From Gemmatimonadales bacterium (GTDB lineage: Bacteria > Gemmatimonadota > Gemmatimonadetes > Longimicrobiales > Gaopeijiaceae), in assembly GCA_020344755.1 (NCBI GenBank), contig CP070829.1, positions 606,273 to 670,272 on the forward strand: DNA of 64,000 nt, written 5' to 3'. The notes beneath the pieces are model-generated. The model was not told where the DNA came from. It did not search any database and saw nothing but the letters and a program-made list of their open reading frames with translations. Below are positions 55,464 through 63,998 of this stretch, one piece after another. Numbering within the stretch: position 1 is the first letter of the stretch; each line of letters begins with the position of its first letter. A program made the position numbers and the translations under genes.

Positions 55464-56588
55464 CTAGTGCCGCCCTGTGGCGGCGAATTCCTCGACGTCG
55501 CGCCAGACGTCCGCGGTCGCATACGCCAGGGGAAACAGGGCGACCCCCGCCAGGCCGTGTGCCCGCACGAACTCCAGCTTCTCCCTCAGACTCTGCCGGT
55601 CCTCGAACCACCCTTGCACCCACCCACCGCCGGCGTCCCGGAAGACGTAGTACGGGATTCCGCTCTCGGGATCCCTCTGCGTTCCGTGTCGAGCCGCCTC
55701 ACGCCAGGCACGTGGCGAGTTCGGCAGTACCGACACAGGCGCCGCCAACGGTGCAGCGACCCCTTCCCCCCGGGTCGGGGAGCCAGGAAGCTCGGTCTCG
55801 GTCGGCCACTGGTATCCGTAGAGAGGGACCCCCATGACGAGCCGCGACCGGTGGATTCCCAGGGCGTCGTAGCGCGCCACCACCGTCTCCCAATTCAGCC
55901 GACCCCACCCCCTCAACGCGGCGACGGGCCCCGCGCGGGTGTCGGTTCGGTCGTGGAGGTCGTAGCCCTGAACCACGAGGAAGTCCGCGATGGCCGCAAG
56001 TGCACGCTCGTTGTATGCATCGGCGTCGTCGAAGGCCAGTGTGAAGATCGAGAGCCCGAGCCCGGGATCCATGGCCTGCATTCCGGCCCTGAGCCCGGCG
56101 GCGAACGCGGTATAGCCATCCCGGGCCTCCCGGGGCACCGGCTCGAAGACCTCCACGTCCAGGTGGAGGCCCCGGATCTCCGGGGAGTCCCGCAAGAGGT
56201 CCAGGAGGCCCTCCACGGCCCGGTCGACGGCAAGGGGATCCGAAAAGAGCTGGGCGAACGCCCCCGATCCATGGAGGGTGACGGTGGGAACGACCTGGAC
56301 CCCTCGGCTCACATGGTGCGCCACCAACGGATCCCATTCGTGGGGCCATCCATGGAGGTCTCCGGGTGATCCGTCGGGAGCCAATTCCAGCTCGAAGAAG
56401 AAGAGCTGACGGAGGTGATCGGACGGGTATTCCCTCCAGGCGTCGCCGGCCCAGTAGGGGTGGTATCCGGCAAGGAAGAACGTACCCGCCTCGGGTACGA
56501 CCGGCTGGGGAGGGGACGAGGCGCAGCCGGCCATGACGAGCGCTGCGACGGGGCCATAACACCAACGCGGCAAACGGGAGTGCCGCAC
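55464..56588 (-). CDS. GH18-like glycoside hydrolase lipoprotein of the exopolysaccharide operon
   Basis: A 374-residue exported protein. GTG 56588 shares one base with the upstream stop (TAGTG). The signal ends in a lipobox with Cys22 (LVMAGC). The body is a TIM-barrel of the GH18 type: AGYHPYW near the start, GLHLDVEVFE (140-149) with E146 as candidate catalytic acid, VQGYDLHD and MGVPLYGYQW. Of the classic DxxDxDxE, only the last D and E remain. Such hydrolases beside a synthase usually trim or release the polymer, as the hydrolase parts of PgaB and PelA do. It is the last gene of the operon. Confidence 0.8.
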   Translation of the reverse strand: MRHSRLPRWCYGPVAALVMAGCASSPPQPVVPEAGTFFLAGYHPYWAGDAWREYPSDHLRQLFFFELELAPDGSPGDLHGWPHEWDPLVAHHVSRGVQVVPTVTLHGSGAFAQLFSDPLAVDRAVEGLLDLLRDSPEIRGLHLDVEVFEPVPREARDGYTAFAAGLRAGMQAMDPGLGLSIFTLAFDDADAYNERALAAIADFLVVQGYDLHDRTDTRAGPVAALRGWGRLNWETVVARYDALGIHRSRLVMGVPLYGYQWPTETELPGSPTRGEGVAAPLAAPVSVLPNSPRAWREAARHGTQRDPESGIPYYVFRDAGGGWVQGWFEDRQSLREKLEFVRAHGLAGVALFPLAYATADVWRDVEEFAATGRH

Positions 56589-58513
56589 TAGTTCTCCCGG
56601 TCGGCTGCCGACTCCATGCGAACGAAGGAGATCCTGCGGGGCTGGCCCGCCTCCAGGTGCCCTACCGGGATCCGCATTCCCCACGGGGTCGACGCGAAAT
56701 CCGACGGCCTTCCCGCGACCCAGGGTACCACACCCTCGGTTCCCCTCGGGAGTGTCACGTCCACCCAGAGACCGTCCAGAGACAATCCCGAGGCCGCAAG
56801 CTCCACGATGAGCGTAGGGACCCCTGTGGGCGAGACGCCCCGATATCCCTGCACATTGTCGTTGTCTCCGGTGACGAAACGGAGTCGCAACCGCTGTCGG
56901 GCCAGCCACCAGTCCGCCAGGTCCCGTCCCTCCGCCAGCCACCAGTCCCCTTCGGCTCGAGCCGTATCGGCCACCTCCACCAGCGCTGCACGGCGCTCGG
57001 CTGAGTTCAGGATCTGGGTCCGGCCCGAGATCACTGCCAGTCCCCCGAGCGACCGAAGCTTCGCGGCGCCCTCGAGGTAGGCATCGGCCAACCGCTGGGA
57101 CCGGATGGCGCTCTCCTGGACGAACACGTTGTAGTCGTCCTTCATGAGACGCGGGAGTACGACGATGGGCCCCGCCCGTGTCTCGTGGACCTCCGGGCTC
57201 GCGGAGCGTGCACCATTCACCGCCAGGAGGTAGCGACCCCCGGCCCGGGCCCACCCCTCGAGGGTGAAGGCGTCGAACGTCTCTTCCGGCGGATGAAGCC
57301 CAACGGGTGCCTCCCCGGTCCAGTCCTCCGAATCCAACCAGCTCCGGCCGAGGCGGAGGAACTGCTCCTGGGCGGTGCGTCCCGCCACCGGGGCATGGTC
57401 CGTGGTCTGGCTGGCCACCTCACCGGACCGAAGCAGTCGCTGACCGAGCGCCAAGTCCTCCTGTACCAGACTGGTTACCGCGAAGTAGGTCGCGGGTACG
57501 TCCGCCTCCTGGAGAACGTCGGCCACGGCCCAGGCGTTCTCGGGCAAGGATTCCACGTCCACCGAATGGAGCATCGCCGCACGGTTGCCTTGGGGCCACG
57601 CGGCGGGCGCCGCAGTGGGAAGGCCCGCGGCCCAGAGGATCCCGTTTCTGACCACCATGCGCAGCAGCCGTGCATCCTCCGGGGTCGCTGCCTGTCCCAG
57701 CCGCATGCCGAACCAGGCCACGCGTCCACCGGAAGGCGTGCGGCGAACGGCCGCGGCCGCGTCGGCGCCGCCGCCGCTCTCGTCGGGCGCCGGGTTGAGC
57801 GCCCAATCGGACCAGAAGACCCGGGATCCACCCATGCGAAGGGCCGGGGATCGGTCCCCCCGAAGCTGAAGGCGCGTGCCCGGGTCCAACCCCGGGGAGA
57901 GAGCGTGACCACCGGGCACCGTGACGTGCAGCGCCCGGCGCTCCTGGAGCTCCCTGACGTCCTCCGCTCCGGTGAGGTCGGCAACCGGGCCCCAACCACG
58001 CCATCCGCACGCGCCGTCACGGGCTCCCATCGACCAGTTGGCCACCACCCCTCCGCCCCGCTGGAGATGACGCTCGACGGCATCGAGCTCCCGGTCGGAA
58101 AGACACAGCGCCTCCGCGAGCACCAGCACCTGGTCGGCGCTCAGCGTGTCCAGGGTCGCAACGGAGTACGCGAGCTGGGCGCGCCCTCCGACGTCCTCCA
58201 CCAGGCTCCACCACCGCTCCAGGCTCTCCGGGTAGAAGGACGGATCGAGGTAGTAGCGCGCGCTGGCCTCGGACCAGTAGACCACCGCAGGGAACGGCGT
58301 CGGGCCGTAGGCTGGCCGCACCGCTGGGCGCGCCAGCGGGGGAGGCGGGGGCGTCGCGACGAAGCCTGGGGAGAGCTCCCGGACGTCCACATTCTCCCAC
58401 AGGGTCACCGCGGCGGCTACGGCTCCCGCCCCGACGAAGCCCAGCACCATCAGACCGCCCAACCAGATCCAGGAATCCCTGGCCCTGGGGAGGGGTTCAC
58501 GCCGACGGCGCAT
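56588..58513 (-). CDS. Membrane-anchored NodB-like polysaccharide deacetylase-type protein
   Basis: A 641-residue protein with one N-terminal membrane helix (16-40) and a Pro-rich linker. Residues about 74-298 resemble a Rossmann/class I amidotransferase-like domain without a catalytic triad I can name. Residues about 310-500 resemble a NodB deacetylase: MLHSVDVE (catalytic-base position D319), ASQTTDH where the usual HxxxH is QxxxH (Q369, H373), and GLHPPEE. A beta-rich C-terminus follows. The metal site is therefore altered and activity is uncertain. ATG 58513 overlaps the small membrane gene by 17 bases. Context suggests modification of the polymer in the periplasm, like PgaB or PelA. Confidence 0.72.
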   Translation of the reverse strand: MRRRREPLPRARDSWIWLGGLMVLGFVGAGAVAAAVTLWENVDVRELSPGFVATPPPPPLARPAVRPAYGPTPFPAVVYWSEASARYYLDPSFYPESLERWWSLVEDVGGRAQLAYSVATLDTLSADQVLVLAEALCLSDRELDAVERHLQRGGGVVANWSMGARDGACGWRGWGPVADLTGAEDVRELQERRALHVTVPGGHALSPGLDPGTRLQLRGDRSPALRMGGSRVFWSDWALNPAPDESGGGADAAAAVRRTPSGGRVAWFGMRLGQAATPEDARLLRMVVRNGILWAAGLPTAAPAAWPQGNRAAMLHSVDVESLPENAWAVADVLQEADVPATYFAVTSLVQEDLALGQRLLRSGEVASQTTDHAPVAGRTAQEQFLRLGRSWLDSEDWTGEAPVGLHPPEETFDAFTLEGWARAGGRYLLAVNGARSASPEVHETRAGPIVVLPRLMKDDYNVFVQESAIRSQRLADAYLEGAAKLRSLGGLAVISGRTQILNSAERRAALVEVADTARAEGDWWLAEGRDLADWWLARQRLRLRFVTGDNDNVQGYRGVSPTGVPTLIVELAASGLSLDGLWVDVTLPRGTEGVVPWVAGRPSDFASTPWGMRIPVGHLEAGQPRRISFVRMESAADREN

Positions 58514-58733
58514 CGGCCGCCAAAGGCTCCACGGAGGTCCCGGAGGCGGAGCGTGTCCGCTCCTCCACGGGCTCGTACTGCACGAAGTATCGGAGCGCAG
58601 AGTCCGCGGGCTCCAGGGAACTGGGCTCCCGCGCGAGTCGAAGCTTGTAGGCCACGTACGTCACCACCGCGAGTACGATGGTCACGAGGATGGTGACCAC
58701 CACGATGGTAACCAGGAGATCGACGACGTTCAT
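58497..58733 (-). CDS. Small membrane protein downstream of the GT2 synthase
   Basis: A 78-residue protein with one long N-terminal hydrophobic helix (LLVTIVVVTILVTIVLAVVTYVAY written across residues 6-29) and a polar tail rich in Glu, Ser and Pro. It begins nine bases after the GT2 synthase stop and overlaps the next gene. It resembles no family I can name. By position it could be an accessory subunit of the synthase, in the way PgaD assists PgaC, but it is shorter and has one helix, not two. Confidence 0.7.
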   Translation of the reverse strand: MNVVDLLVTIVVVTILVTIVLAVVTYVAYKLRLAREPSSLEPADSALRYFVQYEPVEERTRSASGTSVEPLAADAPSA

Positions 58734-58742
58734 GCACCTACC

Positions 58743-60098
58743 TCATTGTATGGGAGAGACCATGGGGGCCCCCGGCTCGGGCCGCCCCACACGCTCGAGC
58801 TTGCCCCATCGCATGTCGAGCCGGAGCGCCTCCTCGAGCGTGGCGAACGTCTTCACCACGTCCAGGAAGAGCACGAAGAAGAACCGATAGATCATCGCCA
58901 GCGGAACGAGGGAGAGGCTTTCCTCCTCCATGGCGACCGTGACCAGGGCCGCGACCAGGTCCAGCAGGGTCAGAAGGACCACCCAGTAGAGGATGAGCTC
59001 GGACGCTCCGAATCCCAGCGCCACGATGGCGAAGAACAAGTGTGCGAAGATGTTGAGAATCGGCCAGATCACCGCCTCGAAGCCCATCTGAAGGGTGGAG
59101 ACGAAGAGGGGGAAGTCGGGGAGGGGATCGAGGAGGACTCCCCTGCGCTTCCGAAGGGCCTGGAGGATGCCCCGGGTCCACCGATACCGCTGCTGGATCA
59201 GGTCCAGCCATCGGATCGGCGCTTCGGTCCACGCGATAGCCTGGTCTTCGTAGACCACGCGCCATCCGGCGAACATGAGGCTTAGGGTGAGATCGGCGTC
59301 CTCGGCGAAGGTGTCGCGCTTGTAGCCTCCCACCTCCTCGATCGCCTCCCTGCGGAACATCCCCACCGGGCCGGGAACGATGTTCACGGCGGCGACGAAA
59401 CCCTGGGCGCGCCGAGGCATGTTCAGGCCTTCGATGTACTCCAGTGCCTGCAGGCGGGTGATGAACTTCTCCCGGTTCTCCACCTTCACGTTTCCGGCCA
59501 CGGCGCCCACGCACGGATCCGCGAAGTGCCGCACCGCCTTCCGAAGGGTCTGTGGCTCCAGGTGGGAGTCGGCGTCCATGCAGAAGAGGAGGGGGTGCCT
59601 CGCGGCCTGGATCCCTACGTTCAGGGCGCTGGCCTTCCCCCCATTCGGCTTGGTGAGGACACGGACCAGTGCGTTGCCGTGGTGGCCCTCCCATCGCGTC
59701 GCGACCTCCAGCGTCTCATCGCTGGAACCGTCGTCCACCACGATCACCTCGAACTCCGGGTAGTCCAACGCCAGAACACTCTGGAGGGCCTTGTCGAGCA
59801 CCTTGCCCTCGTTGTAGGCGGGGACCAGGACCGAGACCGGGGGCACTTCCCGCATGGGCTTCACCCCGAGGACGTTCCGCTCGGCGTGGCCCAGGTAGGC
59901 GAACCAGAGGAGGCTGAAGAAACGCAGGAAGAGGATTGAGAGGAAGATGATGAGGAGCACCATCACCGCCCGCATGAGCAGGAGCTGGAGCTCCGGACCC
60001 ACGAGGACCACGAGCATGGCGAACCCCACCGTCACCGCGGTGAGGACCACCACAAGGGCCAAAGATGCGACCACGGACCACCGGATCCGCGTCTTCAT
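58743..60098 (-). CDS. Processive family 2 glycosyltransferase (PgaC-like exopolysaccharide synthase)
   Basis: A 451-residue inner-membrane synthase. Two N-terminal helices (about 8-34 and 38-66) precede a GT2 domain with PAYNEG, VVDDGSSD (120-127), the DxD-type MDADSH (174-179), FAEDAD (264-269, catalytic-base region) and the processivity motif QRYRW (303-307). Three or more helices follow (about 331-415). Size and topology match PgaC/IcaA-type poly-N-acetylglucosamine synthases better than BcsA, which carries a PilZ domain that is absent here. The sugar is not provable from sequence. ATG 60098 overlaps the exporter gene stop as ATGA. Confidence 0.88.
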   Translation of the reverse strand: MKTRIRWSVVASLALVVVLTAVTVGFAMLVVLVGPELQLLLMRAVMVLLIIFLSILFLRFFSLLWFAYLGHAERNVLGVKPMREVPPVSVLVPAYNEGKVLDKALQSVLALDYPEFEVIVVDDGSSDETLEVATRWEGHHGNALVRVLTKPNGGKASALNVGIQAARHPLLFCMDADSHLEPQTLRKAVRHFADPCVGAVAGNVKVENREKFITRLQALEYIEGLNMPRRAQGFVAAVNIVPGPVGMFRREAIEEVGGYKRDTFAEDADLTLSLMFAGWRVVYEDQAIAWTEAPIRWLDLIQQRYRWTRGILQALRKRRGVLLDPLPDFPLFVSTLQMGFEAVIWPILNIFAHLFFAIVALGFGASELILYWVVLLTLLDLVAALVTVAMEEESLSLVPLAMIYRFFFVLFLDVVKTFATLEEALRLDMRWGKLERVGRPEPGAPMVSPIQ

Positions 60099-62404
60099 TC
60101 GGCGCCCCCCCTACGAAGGACGTCCAGGAGTCCCAGGCTCAGGCGGGCACCCCAGGAGTGGTATCCCTGGAATCGGGTCTGGAGGTAGAAGACCTCCAAC
60201 GCCGCCGTGAAGCGATCACGGCGCATCCGAAGCCCGGTCTCGCCCGAGAAGTGCGGGACCCGATCGAAACCGTCCTCAGGCCGCTCGTCCATGAGGGCGA
60301 CACCCGTGGAGACCCGTCCCGTGACCGTCCAGACCCGGTTCAACTCCAGGGCAATGCGAGCGAAGGGTCCAGTCGTGACCACCAGCCTGGGGTCCCACCA
60401 GAGCCGACGGGGACCCGTTGCGGGTGCCGGGTCCTGGAATCCGAGGGCTTGTGCCGAGAGACCCAGGGTGAAGCCGGGTCGGAGCGCGCGTCCGACGGCC
60501 AAGACCCCTTCGTAGCGAAGTGATCCCGACGCCCCGGCAACTCCGCCCGCGTCCAGGTGGGCCAGGCGTGCCTCGGCCCAGAGATCCCAATAGGGCGTGA
60601 GCTGGTTGGTGATCGTCACCCGGACCTCGTCCAGCGTCACGTCGGCGAAGACACTCTCGAGCGTCGCGGTGCGGCCGTAGGCCGGACCATGCTGGTAGGC
60701 CGCCTCGAAAGTATAGGTCCCCAGGTCCGTGAAGAGCGCGGAGGCACCGCCGGAGAGATCCATCTTCCCGGACCGTACCGACTCGACGCCGATCTGGACC
60801 GCGGTTCGGACCGTACCCCAACGCCACCACCGGCCGCCCTCGGCGTGGGCGAACATCCCGGACGGGGCCGCCGAAGCGCCCGAAGGGTCATAGCCCTCCA
60901 GCCAGCGGTTTCCGGCGAAGACGTTCCAGACCCAGTCGCCTTCCGTGCCCAACCATTCGGCACCCAGGTCGGCCATGAGGAAGTCGTCCGTGTCCCGAAG
61001 GGTAGATCCCCGACTCCCGAGACGCGGACTCTCCGCCTCATAGATGGCCACGTCCACGTCTTCCCGGAGCGCCACGAGACCCTCTTCCGCCTGGCGGTTC
61101 CCGGGATTCACGGCCAGCGCGGCCTGGTACCGGCGGGCGGCCCCGTCCCGGTCCCCTCGCCAACGGGCCATGTCCCCGAGGAGCACCTGCAACTGGGCCT
61201 CTTCGAGCCGTCGCGGAGTGCCGTCAGCGAGGGGTGGAAGCGCAATCGGGCCCTGCGCCTGGACCTGCGAAAGAAGCTCCTGGTACCGCGTTTCTGCGGC
61301 GCCCTGCTCCCCGGTCCAGCTCTCCAGCTGGGCCATGCGGAACCGCGTCGCGGGGTCCACCGCCCCGAGGCGTTCCACCTCCCTCAACGCTGCCAGCGCT
61401 CCGCTGAAGTCCCGGAGTTCGTACTGGAGCAGGTCGGCATAGGCGCGCCATCCGTCCCGGTGGTCCGGCGCGGCCTCGAGGAACGCCCGGTACAGGCGTG
61501 CAGACTCCTCGAGGTCTCCCACGGCCCGGGCCTCGGCAGCTCGCTCGAGCAGTGTGGGTGGTTCGGGTCGCTCCTCCACCGGCACCGCCAGGGCCGCTTC
61601 CACGTCGGCGCGCAGTTGGAGCGCGCCGAGTCTGCGGAGGGTTGCTTCGTCTAGAGTGGAGAGAATCGCCCGAGCCGCGTCCAGGTCGCCCGAGGCGTAC
61701 TGGACCCGCGCGAGCTCTACCAGAAGGGCTGGATTGCCCGGGTTGCGCTCAAGGGCCCACTCGAGGACCCGGGCGGCGTCGCCGTACCGCTGGGCCCAGG
61801 CCAGGGCGCGGGCCCACTCCAACGGCAAGCCGTCGTCCACGGCTCCCTGGTTCCAAAGGGTCTCGTATTCCTCGGATGCGGCATCTACGCGCCCCAGGTC
61901 TCGGAGCATACGGGCCCGGAGGAGGCGCAGATCCGGCTCATCCCGCTCCCAGATCAGCTCAGCGAGTTGGCCGACCGCCTCGTCACCCTGCCCCGCGCGG
62001 AATAGCGTGAGGGCGTACTCGCGGCGCACGCCCCGGTCCCGGGGGTAGCGGGCGAGGTACTCCCGGAACAGGGCCAGGGCCTCGTCGTAGCGCTCCGCCT
62101 CGATAAGCGGGAGTACCCGGTCCCAGAAGACCTCCGCGGGGCCCCGGGGGACCGCCGCGTCGGTGATGGGAAGGGGCTCCGGGGGAGGGGGTGCGGTCCG
62201 CTGCACCAGGGTCCCGGTCGCCACCGGGGTGGTGCTCACCGGGAAGTTCATACCGGACTCACGAAAGCCCGAGCTGAGCACATATCGCCGAGGTAGGACC
62301 ACAAGGACCAGCACCAGGGTGGCGGTCACGAGGAAGATCGCGGCGACCCCGAACTTGAGGGGATAGTGGGAGCCGCCGGGCCTACCGTCAGTCCTTCCCA
62401 GCAC
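60095..62404 (-). CDS. TPR and outer-membrane barrel exporter of the exopolysaccharide operon
   Basis: A 769-residue envelope protein. An N-terminal hydrophobic helix (about 18-38) and Pro-rich linker precede tetratricopeptide repeats from about 75 to 450 (for example EALALFREYLARYPRD, AARVLEWALERNPGNPALL, AARRYQAALAVNPGNRQ). Residues about 480-769 are amphipathic strands typical of an outer-membrane barrel. PgaA, PelB and BcsC share this periplasmic-TPR plus barrel plan for moving polymer out of the cell. GTG 62404 has GGAGG six bases upstream and overlaps the preceding gene by 17 bases. An uncleaved helix would tie it to the inner membrane, as in PelB. Confidence 0.85.
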   Translation of the reverse strand: MLGRTDGRPGGSHYPLKFGVAAIFLVTATLVLVLVVLPRRYVLSSGFRESGMNFPVSTTPVATGTLVQRTAPPPPEPLPITDAAVPRGPAEVFWDRVLPLIEAERYDEALALFREYLARYPRDRGVRREYALTLFRAGQGDEAVGQLAELIWERDEPDLRLLRARMLRDLGRVDAASEEYETLWNQGAVDDGLPLEWARALAWAQRYGDAARVLEWALERNPGNPALLVELARVQYASGDLDAARAILSTLDEATLRRLGALQLRADVEAALAVPVEERPEPPTLLERAAEARAVGDLEESARLYRAFLEAAPDHRDGWRAYADLLQYELRDFSGALAALREVERLGAVDPATRFRMAQLESWTGEQGAAETRYQELLSQVQAQGPIALPPLADGTPRRLEEAQLQVLLGDMARWRGDRDGAARRYQAALAVNPGNRQAEEGLVALREDVDVAIYEAESPRLGSRGSTLRDTDDFLMADLGAEWLGTEGDWVWNVFAGNRWLEGYDPSGASAAPSGMFAHAEGGRWWRWGTVRTAVQIGVESVRSGKMDLSGGASALFTDLGTYTFEAAYQHGPAYGRTATLESVFADVTLDEVRVTITNQLTPYWDLWAEARLAHLDAGGVAGASGSLRYEGVLAVGRALRPGFTLGLSAQALGFQDPAPATGPRRLWWDPRLVVTTGPFARIALELNRVWTVTGRVSTGVALMDERPEDGFDRVPHFSGETGLRMRRDRFTAALEVFYLQTRFQGYHSWGARLSLGLLDVLRRGGAE

Positions 62405-63998
62405 GGTCGGCCTCCAGGAGCGAGCGGATCTGCTCACCATCCACGGGGTGGCTCAGGACCTCTACCGAGAGCTCACGCTTCTTTCTTCCCGACTCCGCCC
62501 CCACCCGGGCACGCAGGCGATCCAGGAAAGGTTCCGCCTGTGCCGCCCGGGCACCCTGGAGAAGGACCATGGGCTCTGCTCCATCGCACAGGAGGTCCCC
62601 GTCCTCGTCCCGGATCTCCGCATCCATGATCTCGACCAGACGGGCGCTCTTGATGCCGGTGGCACTCACGGTGAGGAGGGAGAACACCCCGAGATCCGAA
62701 GTCGACGCACGCCGCAGCACCTCGGACCGGAATGCCGCCGGGTCCAGCCGGCCTCCCTCGGTCCGCCCACCGTCCGTCTCCTCGCCGGCGGAGTCCTCGT
62801 CCTGAACCATGGGGCGGGCATTGGTGGACATGGCCTGGGTCAGCCGAAGCTCCAGCTCCCGGAAGTCGACACCGCCACTCAGGCAATCGTCGGCGCCGGC
62901 CTCGAAGAGCTGGACCCGGTCCATGGATCGAATGGCGTCGTCCGACACGAACACCAGGGCAGCCTGTGTCAGCGGCCGCAGGGCCCGGCACGCCCGAATC
63001 GCGTCTCGAACCTGCCCACGCGATGCGTGAACGACCACCGAACCATGCCCCGTCTGAGCCTGGATCTCGTTCACGGCATCGAAGGGATCGGTAACAACGG
63101 CGGCTTCGAACGTGGTCTCGGCCCACATCTTCAGGTCCCGCGCAGGGGCGTCCGCCAGAGAAACGAGGAGGAGTCGGCGACGGTCGAGGCCCTCCCGGTC
63201 ACGCCTGCGGCGGGAGGGGAACGCCTCGGGCCGCACCATTCCTGCACCGGGCTTGAGCTGCAGTGAGACCGGTGCCTCCTCGTCCGCCTCGTGGGGGACC
63301 GAGCGGATGAGCGACATCTCGAACAGGCCACCCGCCGTGGGAACGACCACCAGCCGGCCGGTGGTGCCGTGGACCAGCCAATCGGCGGAGGATGGGAGAC
63401 GTCCGGTCTCCGTGTCCACGGAGAAAGTGACGCACACGGTTGCTTCCTGACCCCGTACCCAACGAAGGAAGGCGCCACCCAGAAGGGTCTTGATCCCTCC
63501 CCCGAGGAAGAGAGTCCCCGGATCCACTGCCAGCCGCTCGACACCCCCGGGGATCTGGCCCTGGAGTTCCTCCAGTACCTCTTCGGGGGCGATGGTCCGG
63601 GCCGCGCGCAACTCGAAGTCGTCGCGGAAGCCCAGAATCTGGAGGGCACCACTGCGCCAGTGTTCGTCGAGGTCGAAGCCCCAACCCCGAGCCGCGTAGA
63701 GGAGGCCCCGGGCGTCCGCGCCCGTGAGAAGCACGGTCGCTTCCCCAGAGCGGAGCCCTTCGTGGAGGAACTGGAGGGCGGTCACCATCTTGGCGGGGCC
63801 CGGAGGGCCGACGACAAGGTAGCTGCCTCCCTTCTCGAGCCCACCGAGCCGCTCGTCGACCGGCCCGATTCCCAAGGGGATCCGATGGATTGGGGTGACC
63901 GAGCCCTTCCCGGCGCTGCGCTTGTCTGTCGGCAGGGACCGATCTCGCACCGGAGTCGGGCCAGCGCCGCTCCGAGTCGAGGTGAGTGATTCGCTCAT
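62388..63998 (-). CDS. BcsE-like c-di-GMP receptor: degenerate RecA/KaiC-like, receiver-like and GGDEF-like domains
   Basis: A 536-residue cytoplasmic protein at the head of the operon. Residues about 40-250 resemble a KaiC/RecA-type P-loop domain, but the P-loop reads GPPGPAKM (64-71), lacking the Thr/Ser after Lys. Residues about 275-390 look like a receiver without a phosphoacceptor Asp (VVVHASRG). Residues about 420-500 align with GGDEF: the catalytic motif is DGAEP (472-476), while RDED (463-466), exactly five residues upstream, matches the c-di-GMP-binding I-site RxxD. This is the domain order of BcsE, the cellulose-secretion c-di-GMP sensor. The start is at the window edge (ATG 63998), so an upstream extension is possible. 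Confidence 0.82.
   Translation of the reverse strand: MSESLTSTRSGAGPTPVRDRSLPTDKRSAGKGSVTPIHRIPLGIGPVDERLGGLEKGGSYLVVGPPGPAKMVTALQFLHEGLRSGEATVLLTGADARGLLYAARGWGFDLDEHWRSGALQILGFRDDFELRAARTIAPEEVLEELQGQIPGGVERLAVDPGTLFLGGGIKTLLGGAFLRWVRGQEATVCVTFSVDTETGRLPSSADWLVHGTTGRLVVVPTAGGLFEMSLIRSVPHEADEEAPVSLQLKPGAGMVRPEAFPSRRRRDREGLDRRRLLLVSLADAPARDLKMWAETTFEAAVVTDPFDAVNEIQAQTGHGSVVVHASRGQVRDAIRACRALRPLTQAALVFVSDDAIRSMDRVQLFEAGADDCLSGGVDFRELELRLTQAMSTNARPMVQDEDSAGEETDGGRTEGGRLDPAAFRSEVLRRASTSDLGVFSLLTVSATGIKSARLVEIMDAEIRDEDGDLLCDGAEPMVLLQGARAAQAEPFLDRLRARVGAESGRKKRELSVEVLSHPVDGEQIRSLLEADRAGKD

Noticed and set aside
58743-60098. Cellulose synthase BcsA
   Set aside because: No PilZ domain, too short and no bcsB neighbour; topology fits PgaC/IcaA-type GT2 synthases better.
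62388-63998. Circadian clock protein KaiC
   Set aside because: Only one P-loop domain is present and it lacks the Thr/Ser of Walker A; receiver-like and GGDEF-like domains and the operon context point to a BcsE-like receptor.
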